NCBI GenBank assembly: GCA_031258035.1
Contig: JAIRNL010000113.1
Coordinates: 1 to 6,333, forward strand
DNA: 6,333 bases
Direction: 5' to 3'
Source of the DNA: Azoarcus sp.
GTDB lineage: Bacteria; Pseudomonadota; Gammaproteobacteria; Burkholderiales; Rhodocyclaceae
In this document: piece by piece, positions 1 through 6,333 of the stretch
Numbering within the stretch: the stretch's first letter is position 1
Layout of the letters: each line of letters opens with the position of its first letter
Program-made: the position numbers and the translations under genes
Notes under the pieces: generated by a model
Seen by the model: only the letters and a program-made list of their open reading frames with translations
Database searches by the model: none
Told to the model about the DNA's origin: nothing

Positions 1-1
1 C

Positions 2-2845
2 ATGGATGAAATCCGCATTCGTGGTGCCCGCACCCACAACCTGAAGAACGTCGACCTCGATTTGCCGCGCAACCGGCTCACGGTCATCACGGGCCTGTCG
101 GGTTCGGGCAAGTCGTCGCTGGCTTTCGATACGCTTTACGCCGAGGGCCAGCGGCGCTATGTCGAATCGCTCTCGGCGTATGCGCGCCAGTTCCTGCAAT
201 TGATGGAAAAGCCTGATGTCGATCTGATCGAGGGGCTCTCGCCCGCCATCTCCATCGAACAGAAAGCAGCCAGTCACAATCCGCGCTCCACGGTGGGCAC
301 CGTCACCGAAATCCATGACTATCTGCGCCTGCTTTTCGCGCGCGCCGGTACGCCGCACTGCCCGCGACACCCCGAGCACGCGCTCGACGCGCAAAGCGTG
401 TCGCAGATGGTCGATCAGGTGCTGGCGCTGCCCGCCGACAGCCGGGTGATGATCCTCGCGCCGGTGGCAAGCGGCAAAAAGGGCGAGCAGCAAGCGCTTT
501 TCGACGATCTCGTCGCGCAGGGCTTCGTGCGGGTGCGGGTCGATGGCCTCGTCCATGAACTGGACGCCCTGCCGCCGCTGGACAAAAGCCGCCGCCATGA
601 CGTCGAAGTCGTCATCGACCGCCTGCGAGCCAGGCCCGAGTTGCGCGAGCGGCTGGCCGAGTCGTTCGAGACCGCGCTCGCGCAGGGCGATGGGCGCGCC
701 ATCGCGGTGGAAATGGATCGCGCCGATGGCGGCGAGCATCCTTTTTCGGCCCGCTTCGCCTGCCCGGCGTGCGATTTCGCGTTGCCCGAATTGGCGCCGC
801 GCTTGTTTTCGTTCAACAACCCGGCGGGCGCCTGCCCGCGTTGCGACGGTCTCGGCCAGATCGCGTTTTTCGACCCCGAGCGGGTCGTCGCCCATCCCGA
901 GCTGTCGCTGGCGGCCGGGGCGATCCGGGGCTGGGATCGGCGCAACCAGTTTTATTTCCAGATGATCGCGGATCTCGCCGCGCATTACGGGTTCGATGCC
1001 GAGGCGCCGTTCGAGAGTCTGCCCGCCGAGACGCGCGCGGTGGTGCTGCACGGTTCGGGCGAGGAATGTGTCGCCTTTCGCTATCTTTCCGAGAAGGGCC
1101 GCGCCATCAGCAAATCCCACCCGTTCGAGGGCATCATCCCCAATCTCGAACGGCGCTTTCATGACACCAGCTCGGTGGCGGTGCGGGAAGAGTTGCTCAA
1201 ATACCGCGCCAACCGCGTCTGCCCGGATTGCGGCGGCACCCGGCTGGCGCCGCCCGCCCGCCATGTCCTGATCGATGGCCTGTCGCTGCCGGCGGTGGCG
1301 CAGTTGCCGCTGTCGCGCTGTCTGGCTTTCTTTTCCGAATTGCGGCTCGCCGGGCAGCGCGCGCTCATCGCGGAAAAGATCGTCAGGGAAATTTCCGCCC
1401 GGCTGCGCTTTCTCGTCAATGTCGGCCTGGGCTATCTGAGCCTCGACCGCGCCGCCGATACGCTCTCCGGCGGCGAGGCGCAGCGCATCCGCCTGGCCAG
1501 TCAGATCGGCTCCGGCCTCACCGGCGTCATGTATGTGCTCGACGAGCCTTCGATCGGCCTGCACCAGCGCGACAACGATCGCCTGCTCGAAACGCTGGGG
1601 CAGTTGCGCGATCTCGGCAATACGGTGATCGTGGTCGAGCACGATGAGGAGGCCATCCGCAAGGCCGACCACCTCGTCGACATGGGGCCCGGCGCGGGTG
1701 AAAACGGCGGCGAAGTGATCGCCAGCGGCCCGCCGGCGGCGGTGATCGCCAACCCGGCTTCCATCACCGGCGCCTGGCTCGCGGGACGCCGCCGGATCGC
1801 GCTCCCCAGGCGACTGCGACCAGATGCCAAAAGGATCATCCGCATCGTTGGCGCGCGCGGCAACAATCTGAAAGATCTCGGGGTCGACATTCCCGTCGGG
1901 CTCTTCACCTGCGTCACCGGGGTATCCGGCTCCGGCAAATCCACTTTGATCAACGACACGCTCGCCGCCGCCGCCGCCAACCAGTTCAACGGCGCGCGCG
2001 CCGAGGCCGCGCCGCACGAGGCTATCCACGGGCTGGAGGCGCTCGACCGCGTCATCGATGTCGACCAGTCGCCCATCGGACGCACGCCACGCTCCAACCC
2101 CGCCACCTACACCGGCCTGATGACGCCGATCCGCGAATTGTTCGCCGGCGTGCCCGAAGCGCGCGCGCGCGGCTACGGGCCGGGGCGGTTTTCGTTCAAC
2201 GTCAAGGGCGGGCGCTGCGAAGCTTGCCAGGGCGACGGGGTGATCCGGGTCGAGATGCACTTTTTGCCCGACATGTACGTGCCTTGCGACAGTTGCAATG
2301 GCCGGCGCTACAACCGCGAAACGCTGGAGATCCGCTACAAGGGCCGCAACATTTTCGAGGTGCTGGAGATGACCGTCGAGCACGCGCTCGGTTTTTTCGG
2401 CGCCGTGCCGACGCTGGCGCGCAAACTCGAAACCCTGGTCGATGTCGGTCTCGGGTATATCCGCCTCGGGCAAAGCGCCACCACGCTCTCCGGCGGCGAA
2501 GCGCAGCGGGTCAAGCTCGCGCTCGAACTCTCCAAGCGCGATACGGGCCGCACGCTTTACATCCTCGATGAGCCGACCACCGGCCTGCATTTCCAGGATA
2601 TCGAATTGTTGCTCCACGTCCTGCACCGCCTGCGCGACAACGGCAACACCGTCGTCGTCATCGAACACAATCTCGATGTCATCAAGACGGCGGACTGGAT
2701 CGTCGATCTCGGGCCGGAAGGCGGCAACGGCGGCGGCACGCTGGTCTGCGCCGGTACGCCGGAGACAGTCGCCGCCTGCGCGCAAAGCCACACGGGGCGC
2801 TATCTGGCTGCCGCGCTGGAACGGACGCGCAAGGGCGCGCCGTAA
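2..2845 (+). CDS. uvrA: UvrABC excinuclease subunit A (UvrA), complete
   Basis: UvrA is the ATP-dependent DNA damage sensor of cytoplasmic nucleotide excision repair; its dimer binds lesions and loads UvrB. The protein is 947 aa (E. coli about 940) and aligns with the E. coli protein from its first residues (MDEIRIRGARTHNLKN). It has two ABC ATPase halves. The first has Walker A GLSGSGKS at 31-38, signature LSGGEAQR at 488-495 and Walker B YVLDEP with D514/E515. The second has Walker A GVSGSGKS at 640-647, signature LSGGEAQR at 829-836 and Walker B YILDEP with D856/E857. Both zinc modules are intact: C254, C257, C278, C281 and C739, C742, C762, C765. The UvrB-binding region lies at about 130-250. 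No key residue is missing, so it should be functional. The ATG at base 2 is chosen by homology. The promoter, and any SOS box, lies left of the window. The tetR gene converges on it 19 bp after the stop. Confidence 0.98.
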   Translation: MDEIRIRGARTHNLKNVDLDLPRNRLTVITGLSGSGKSSLAFDTLYAEGQRRYVESLSAYARQFLQLMEKPDVDLIEGLSPAISIEQKAASHNPRSTVGTVTEIHDYLRLLFARAGTPHCPRHPEHALDAQSVSQMVDQVLALPADSRVMILAPVASGKKGEQQALFDDLVAQGFVRVRVDGLVHELDALPPLDKSRRHDVEVVIDRLRARPELRERLAESFETALAQGDGRAIAVEMDRADGGEHPFSARFACPACDFALPELAPRLFSFNNPAGACPRCDGLGQIAFFDPERVVAHPELSLAAGAIRGWDRRNQFYFQMIADLAAHYGFDAEAPFESLPAETRAVVLHGSGEECVAFRYLSEKGRAISKSHPFEGIIPNLERRFHDTSSVAVREELLKYRANRVCPDCGGTRLAPPARHVLIDGLSLPAVAQLPLSRCLAFFSELRLAGQRALIAEKIVREISARLRFLVNVGLGYLSLDRAADTLSGGEAQRIRLASQIGSGLTGVMYVLDEPSIGLHQRDNDRLLETLGQLRDLGNTVIVVEHDEEAIRKADHLVDMGPGAGENGGEVIASGPPAAVIANPASITGAWLAGRRRIALPRRLRPDAKRIIRIVGARGNNLKDLGVDIPVGLFTCVTGVSGSGKSTLINDTLAAAAANQFNGARAEAAPHEAIHGLEALDRVIDVDQSPIGRTPRSNPATYTGLMTPIRELFAGVPEARARGYGPGRFSFNVKGGRCEACQGDGVIRVEMHFLPDMYVPCDSCNGRRYNRETLEIRYKGRNIFEVLEMTVEHALGFFGAVPTLARKLETLVDVGLGYIRLGQSATTLSGGEAQRVKLALELSKRDTGRTLYILDEPTTGLHFQDIELLLHVLHRLRDNGNTVVVIEHNLDVIKTADWIVDLGPEGGNGGGTLVCAGTPETVAACAQSHTGRYLAAALERTRKGAP

Positions 2846-2864
2846 GGCGCTCCCCCGGCGAACA

Positions 2865-3557
2865 TCAGCGCGGTTTCAGGCCGTCGAGGAAAATATCGAC
2901 CGCTGTGGCGATATGGGCTTCGATTTCCGCTTCGTCAAGCGGCGGACGCAGCAGCAGTACCCGTTCCAGATAAAGATTGCCGCGTATCATGCCGACGAAG
3001 CAGCCGGCAACCAGCGCGCAGTCCCGCGCGACGATTTCGCCCCGCGCCCGCGCGGCTTCGAGGACTTTCGTCAGCAGCCTCATGCCTTCGCCCGGCCCGC
3101 GGGCAAAAAAGGTCTTTGCCCGCGCCGGGGAAACGAAGTTGTCCTGCATGATGATCCGGCTCATGACAATGCCGCGCTCCGACATCAGGGTGGAGGCGAG
3201 ATTGCGCGCCAGGCGCATGAGCATGGCGCGCAAATCCGTGTCCTGCTCGATGTCGCCGAGCAGCGCCGGAAGGATTTCGTCGGAAATCTCCGCCATCAGG
3301 GCATCCCGCAGCCCTTCCTTGCCGCCGAATTCGGTATAGATGCTGCGCCGCGAGCCGCCGGCCCGCTCGATGATGGCGTCGAGGCTGGGGACGGCAACGC
3401 CCTGCTCGACGGAGAGTTCCTTTGCCGCCCGCAGCAGGGCGGCGCGGCGCTCATCGTGCCGGAGTCGCTTGCCGCCGGACGAGACGCCCCGCGGTGATTT
3501 GGCATCGTTGTCCGTCTGTCGCCCCGGCCCCGTGGCCGGGCGGTGATTGCGCCCCAT
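2865..3557 (-). CDS. TetR/AcrR-family transcriptional repressor, probable local regulator of emrAB
   Basis: This is a one-component DNA-binding repressor of about 230 aa from the chosen start. A TetR N-terminal helix-turn-helix domain spans about residues 37-83, with the recognition part GGSRRSIYTEFGGKEGL typical of the family. The all-helical C-terminal ligand/dimer domain carries FFARGP (about 150-155), ARGEI (about 171-175) and AGCFVGMIRGNLYLERVLL (about 184-202). That pattern resembles the AefR-like TetR C-terminal type. The frame stays open upstream to an ATG at 3722, which would overlap emrA. Internal ATGs occur at 3608, 3590 and 3557. I chose 3557 because it follows AGGGA (only a few bases away), leaves the inverted repeat upstream as an operator, and gives a normal family length. 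The start at 3590 (241 aa) is a real alternative. The gene is divergent from emrA, an arrangement typical of TetR proteins that repress the adjacent efflux genes and themselves. Its ligand cannot be read from sequence. Confidence 0.9.
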   Translation of the reverse strand: MGRNHRPATGPGRQTDNDAKSPRGVSSGGKRLRHDERRAALLRAAKELSVEQGVAVPSLDAIIERAGGSRRSIYTEFGGKEGLRDALMAEISDEILPALLGDIEQDTDLRAMLMRLARNLASTLMSERGIVMSRIIMQDNFVSPARAKTFFARGPGEGMRLLTKVLEAARARGEIVARDCALVAGCFVGMIRGNLYLERVLLLRPPLDEAEIEAHIATAVDIFLDGLKPR

Positions 3558-3579
3558 TTCCCTGGCTTTTCCAGAATGC

Positions 3580-3608
3580 TTGACCTTCATGGTACCGGTA
3601 AGTACCAT
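3580..3608 (+). promoter_or_regulatory. Predicted sigma70-type promoter of the emrAB operon
   Basis: The -35 hexamer TTGACC (3580-3585) matches the consensus at 5 of 6 positions. A 17-bp spacer follows, then the -10 hexamer TACCAT (3603-3608), which matches at 4 of 6. Transcription would start near 3615 and leave an untranslated leader of about 60 nt before the emrA ATG at 3677. The -35 box lies just upstream of, or within, the start region of tetR on the other strand. I saw no comparably good promoter facing tetR. This is read by eye and not tested experimentally. Confidence 0.55.
3589..3608. promoter_or_regulatory. Candidate TetR operator: 7-6-7 perfect inverted repeat
   Basis: The sequence is ATGGTAC-CGGTAA-GTACCAT, with two perfect 7-bp arms and a 6-bp centre. 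A smaller palindrome, TACCGGTA (3593-3600), is nested inside. The repeat lies between the divergent tetR and emrA genes and covers most of the spacer and all of the -10 box of the predicted emrA promoter. A bound dimer would therefore block RNA polymerase. Its size and symmetry are usual for TetR-family operators. Assignment to this regulator is inferred from position. Confidence 0.55.
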
Positions 3609-3676
3609 TTCTCCCGAAAACCGGCACACACAATGGTAAACGAGTTGCCCGGCGTTTTTCCGGAACACCCTCGAAC

Positions 3677-4894
3677 ATGAGCGCACAGGCCGCCCCGCCT
3701 CCGTCGTCGCCTCCCGCCGCACCGTTGCCGGCGGAAACCGCCAATGGGCGCAAGCGCAAACGGGCCCTGCTGGTTCTGGCGCTGGTATTCCTCGTCATCG
3801 CCACGGCTTACGGCGCTTACTGGTTTTCCGTCCTGCGCTGGCTGGAGACGACCGACGACGCTTACGTCGCCGGGCACATCGTGCAGATCACGCCGCAGGT
3901 CGGCGGCACGGTAAAGGCGGTGTTCGTCGACGATACCGATACCGTGGCGGCGGGCGACACGCTGGTCGAACTGGACGACGCCGACGGCCGGGTGGCGCTG
4001 GATCAGGCGGAAGCGGCGCTGGCCCAGGCGGTGCGCGAAGTGCGCGTGCTCAATGTCCGGAACGACGCGCTGCGCGCCGAGGTGGCGGTACGGCAATCGG
4101 AAGTCGACCGCCTGACCCAGGATCTGGCCCGGCGCGCGGAAATCGTCCGGCGCGGGTTCGTTTCCAGGGAAGATTTCGAGCACACCCGCGAGGCGCTGCG
4201 GATGGCGCAATCGGCGCTGATCGCGGCGCGGGAACAGCTGGCCGCGAACCGGGTACTGACCGCGGGCACCGAACTCGGAAATCACCCCGGCGTACTCCAG
4301 GCCGCCTCGAAGCTCGAAGAAGCATGGCTGGCCTGGTCGCGTTCGCGCATCGTCGCGCCGGTCGCCGGGCAGGTGGCGAAGCGCGCCGTGCAGGTCGGGC
4401 AGCGGGTGGCGGCGGGCACGCCGCTCATGGCGGTGGTGCCGCTGCACCAGTTATGGGTGGAAGCCAATTTCAAGGAAGTGCAGCTTGGCAAGATGCGCAT
4501 CGGCCAACCCGTGACCCTGACCGCCGATTTTCACGGTTCAGGCGTCGAGTATCGCGGCCGCGTCGCCGGTCTGGCCGCCGGCACGGGCAGCGCCTTTGCG
4601 CTGCTGCCCGCGCAAAATGCCACGGGCAACTGGATCAAGGTGGTGCAGCGGGTGCCGGTGCGGGTGGAACTGGCGCCGGAGCAATTGCAAAAATACCCTC
4701 TTCGCATCGGCCTGTCGATGCTGGCTACAGTGGATATCCACGATAACGGCGGCGCGGTCATCGGCGCGGATACCGCCGCCCCGCCGCCGGCAGCGCCATC
4801 GCGCTCCGACGACGCGCTGGCCAGGGCGCGCGCCCGGATCGCGGAAATCATCCGCGAGCACAGCGCCGCCACCACCGACAAGGGCGGGAAATAG
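3677..4894 (+). CDS. emrA: EmrA-type multidrug efflux membrane fusion protein (HlyD family)
   Basis: EmrA is the periplasmic adaptor of an EmrAB-type tripartite efflux pump. It is anchored in the inner membrane and joins the EmrB antiporter to an outer-membrane channel. The protein is 405 aa (E. coli EmrA about 390). A short cytoplasmic tail ends in the basic run RKRKR (25-29), followed by one membrane helix at about 30-50. The EmrA hallmark TDDAYV lies at 59-64, and the first lipoyl half at about 66-100. A helical hairpin spans about 105-215, with the tip motif R152-x3-I156-x6-S163. The second lipoyl/beta-barrel part contains RIVAPVAGQV and PLMAVVP, then the strongly conserved LLPAQNATGNW (309-319) and KVVQRVPVR (321-329). 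A proline/alanine linker and a short helix end the protein. The start matches the E. coli N-terminus (MSA...), but the upstream ribosome-binding site is weak (GGAA about 11 nt away). It forms an operon with emrB after a 3-bp gap. Confidence 0.95.
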   Translation: MSAQAAPPPSSPPAAPLPAETANGRKRKRALLVLALVFLVIATAYGAYWFSVLRWLETTDDAYVAGHIVQITPQVGGTVKAVFVDDTDTVAAGDTLVELDDADGRVALDQAEAALAQAVREVRVLNVRNDALRAEVAVRQSEVDRLTQDLARRAEIVRRGFVSREDFEHTREALRMAQSALIAAREQLAANRVLTAGTELGNHPGVLQAASKLEEAWLAWSRSRIVAPVAGQVAKRAVQVGQRVAAGTPLMAVVPLHQLWVEANFKEVQLGKMRIGQPVTLTADFHGSGVEYRGRVAGLAAGTGSAFALLPAQNATGNWIKVVQRVPVRVELAPEQLQKYPLRIGLSMLATVDIHDNGGAVIGADTAAPPPAAPSRSDDALARARARIAEIIREHSAATTDKGGK

Positions 4895-4897
4895 GCG

Positions 4898-6333
4898 ATG
4901 CTCGCACGGCCAGGCGCCCTGCCGCCGCTCGAAGGCAGCGCGCGAACGCTGGCAACTTTTTCGCTGGCGCTGGCGACGCTGATGAACGTGCTCGATACCA
5001 CCATCGCCAACGTCTCCATTCCCACGATCGCGGGCGACATCGGCGTCTCCGCGAACCAGGGAACGTGGGTCATCACCTCGTTTGCGGTCGCCAATGCCAT
5101 CTCGGTGCCGCTCTCCGGATGGCTGGCTCAACGTTTCGGGGAAGTGCGGGTATTCGTGTGGTCGACGCTGCTCTTCGTCCTCGCTTCGTGGCTGTGCGGA
5201 CTCTCACGCAGCCTCGACACGCTGATCGCGTTTCGCGTCTTGCAGGGGCTGGTGGCCGGGCCGATGATCCCGCTCTCACAATCGCTGCTCCTGCAATGCT
5301 ATCCCACCGCCAAAAGCGGCACGGCGCTGGCTATATGGTCGATGACCACGACGGTCGCGCCCGTGATCGGCCCCATCCTCGGCGGCTGGATTTCGGACAA
5401 CATGGCCTGGGGCTGGATTTTCTACATCAACATCCCGGCGGGGCTGCTGGCCGCGGGCATGAGCTGGATGCTTCTCCGGCACCGCGAACTGCCCACCGCC
5501 CGCCTGCCGGTCGATACGGTGGGGCTGGCCCTGCTGGTGATCTGGGTTGGCGCCATGCAGCTGGCTCTCGACCGCGGCAAGGATCTGGACTGGTTCGGCT
5601 CCACCGAAATCGTCGCCCTGACGGTGGTCGCCGTCGTGGGATTCTGCTTTTTCCTCGCCTGGGAACTGACCGAAAAGCACCCCATCGTCAACCTGGGCCT
5701 TTTCAGGCGGCGCAGTTTCGCGTTCGGGACGCTCTCCTTCGCGCTCGGGTATGGCGTTTTCTTTGCCAGCATCGTCGTGCAGCCCCTGTGGATGCAGCAG
5801 TACATGAACTACACCGCCACCTGGGCGGGACTTGCCACGGCGCCCGCCGGCATCATGGCGATCCTGTTCATGCCCTACGTGGGCAAATCAATGGGGCGGA
5901 TCGACCCGCGCGCATTCGCCGTGTCGTCGTTCGCCATCCTGGCTCTCGCCTCTTTCATGCGCGCCGGGTTCAACACCGAAATGGCTTTTTTCGACATCGT
6001 CGCGCCCCAGCTCATCCAGGGGATTGCGATGGCGGGTTTTTTCGTGCCGCTATCGGCCATCCTGCTCTCCGGCCTCGATCCCGCACAGGTGCCGGCGGCC
6101 GCCGGCCTGTCCAATTTCATGCGGATTTCGGCGGGCGCGTTCGGCTCCTCGATCTCGGTGACGCTCTGGGAAAACCGCGCCGCCCTGCATCATGCGCAAC
6201 TGGCCGAGGCCATCGACCCCTACCGCCCGGCGGCGCGGATGGCGCTGGAAGCATTGCAGCGGCACGGCATGGGGCAGGAACAGGCACTGGCTGCCATCAA
6301 CCGCATGATCGACACGCAGTCGGCAACGCTCGC
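4898..6333 (+). CDS. emrB: EmrB-type multidrug MFS transporter (DHA2 family, 14 TM), 3' end cut by window edge
   Basis: EmrB is the inner-membrane proton-driven antiporter of the EmrAB pump; in E. coli it exports hydrophobic toxicants such as uncouplers and nalidixic acid. From ATG at 4898 the frame stays open to the last base, giving 478 codons. E. coli EmrB is 512 aa, so about 35 residues, including the last helix, are missing. DHA2 landmarks are LDTTIANVSIPTIAG (32-46), QGTWVITSFAVANAIS (54-69), motif A GWLAQRFGEVRV (74-85), motif B FRVLQGLVAG with R113 (112-121) and motif C APVIGPILGGWISDN (154-168). Next come WGWIFYINIPAG, LDRGKDLDWF, YTATWAGLATAPAG and, near the end, LSNFMRISAG and HHAQLAEAIDPY, all matching EmrB. 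The many hydrophobic helices fit a polytopic membrane protein. ATG follows the emrA stop by 3 bp, with GGGA 8 nt upstream as a modest ribosome-binding site, so coupled translation is likely. The DHA2 family is certain; the substrate is inferred. Confidence 0.95.
   Translation, partial: MLARPGALPPLEGSARTLATFSLALATLMNVLDTTIANVSIPTIAGDIGVSANQGTWVITSFAVANAISVPLSGWLAQRFGEVRVFVWSTLLFVLASWLCGLSRSLDTLIAFRVLQGLVAGPMIPLSQSLLLQCYPTAKSGTALAIWSMTTTVAPVIGPILGGWISDNMAWGWIFYINIPAGLLAAGMSWMLLRHRELPTARLPVDTVGLALLVIWVGAMQLALDRGKDLDWFGSTEIVALTVVAVVGFCFFLAWELTEKHPIVNLGLFRRRSFAFGTLSFALGYGVFFASIVVQPLWMQQYMNYTATWAGLATAPAGIMAILFMPYVGKSMGRIDPRAFAVSSFAILALASFMRAGFNTEMAFFDIVAPQLIQGIAMAGFFVPLSAILLSGLDPAQVPAAAGLSNFMRISAGAFGSSISVTLWENRAALHHAQLAEAIDPYRPAARMALEALQRHGMGQEQALAAINRMIDTQSATL

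Noticed and set aside
1964..1978. Five consecutive GCC triplets inside uvrA
   Set aside because: They encode an alanine run in a variable spot after the second Walker A. The tract is too short and too ordinary for GC-rich DNA to call a phase-variable repeat.
1501..2106. Minus-strand open frame of 201 codons opposite uvrA
   Set aside because: It is antisense to conserved UvrA motifs, and its Ser/Pro/Arg-rich translation follows from complementing them. It is not a gene.
1460..2508. Near-identical 26-base stretches at 1460-1485 and 2483-2508 (one mismatch)
   Set aside because: They encode the TLSGGEAQR signature in the two ATPase halves of UvrA. The similarity reflects the ancient internal duplication and shared codon bias rather than a mobile or regulatory repeat.
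2847..2871. Possible terminator hairpin GCGCT...AGCGC between uvrA and tetR
   Set aside because: The stem is only 5 bp with a 15-nt loop and no T tract on either strand, so it is not supportable as an intrinsic terminator.
2442..3497. Plus-strand open frame of 351 codons spanning the uvrA tail and the antisense of tetR
   Set aside because: It overlaps two clearly recognisable genes, its translation is low-complexity and rich in Arg, Ala and Ser, and it matches no family I know. Such long shadows are normal in GC-rich DNA.
3587..4447. Minus-strand open frame of 286 codons opposite emrA
   Set aside because: It lies antisense to a strongly conserved emrA coding region. The His/Arg-rich translation has no domain features, so it is a shadow frame.
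4531..5131. Two overlapping minus-strand frames of 189 and 197 codons over the emrA-emrB junction
   Set aside because: Both are antisense to conserved EmrA/EmrB sequence and overlap each other, with no recognisable protein features.

Overview
The window shows a GC-rich proteobacterial chromosome segment. The UvrA sequence follows the E. coli protein along its whole length. Its last ABC signature reads LALELSKRDTGRTLYILDEP, which I associate with Betaproteobacteria. I therefore infer a betaproteobacterium, but the genus cannot be fixed from the sequence alone.

Layout from left to right. (1) A complete uvrA on the plus strand fills the first 2.8 kb; its promoter lies outside the window. (2) A TetR/AcrR-family repressor gene lies on the minus strand, convergent with uvrA and with only 19 bp between the stop codons. 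(3) An intergenic region of about 120 bp separates it from the divergent genes that follow. This region holds a good sigma70-type promoter facing right (TTGACC, 17 bp, TACCAT), and a perfect 7-6-7 inverted repeat lies over its spacer and -10 box. (4) A tightly packed plus-strand pair follows: emrA (periplasmic membrane fusion protein) and emrB (14-helix DHA2-type MFS drug/proton antiporter). They are 3 bp apart, and emrB runs off the right edge of the window. It is the largest gene without a stop here: 478 codons are present and roughly the last 35 residues are missing.

The tetR-emrA-emrB block reads as a self-contained multidrug efflux module. EmrB exports hydrophobic compounds, EmrA couples it to an outer-membrane channel, and the divergent TetR protein probably represses the pair by binding the palindrome over the emrA promoter until it senses a ligand. 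E. coli instead controls its emrAB with a MarR-family protein (EmrR/MprA). No outer-membrane channel gene is visible. uvrA appears to be an unrelated housekeeping neighbour in nucleotide excision repair.

I found no CRISPR array, RNA gene, insertion sequence, phage gene or novel defence-like system. The points most worth checking are the promoter/operator architecture and a possible 15-codon leader ORF whose stop overlaps the emrA start. Coding density is high, and no stretch longer than about 120 bp lacks a gene.
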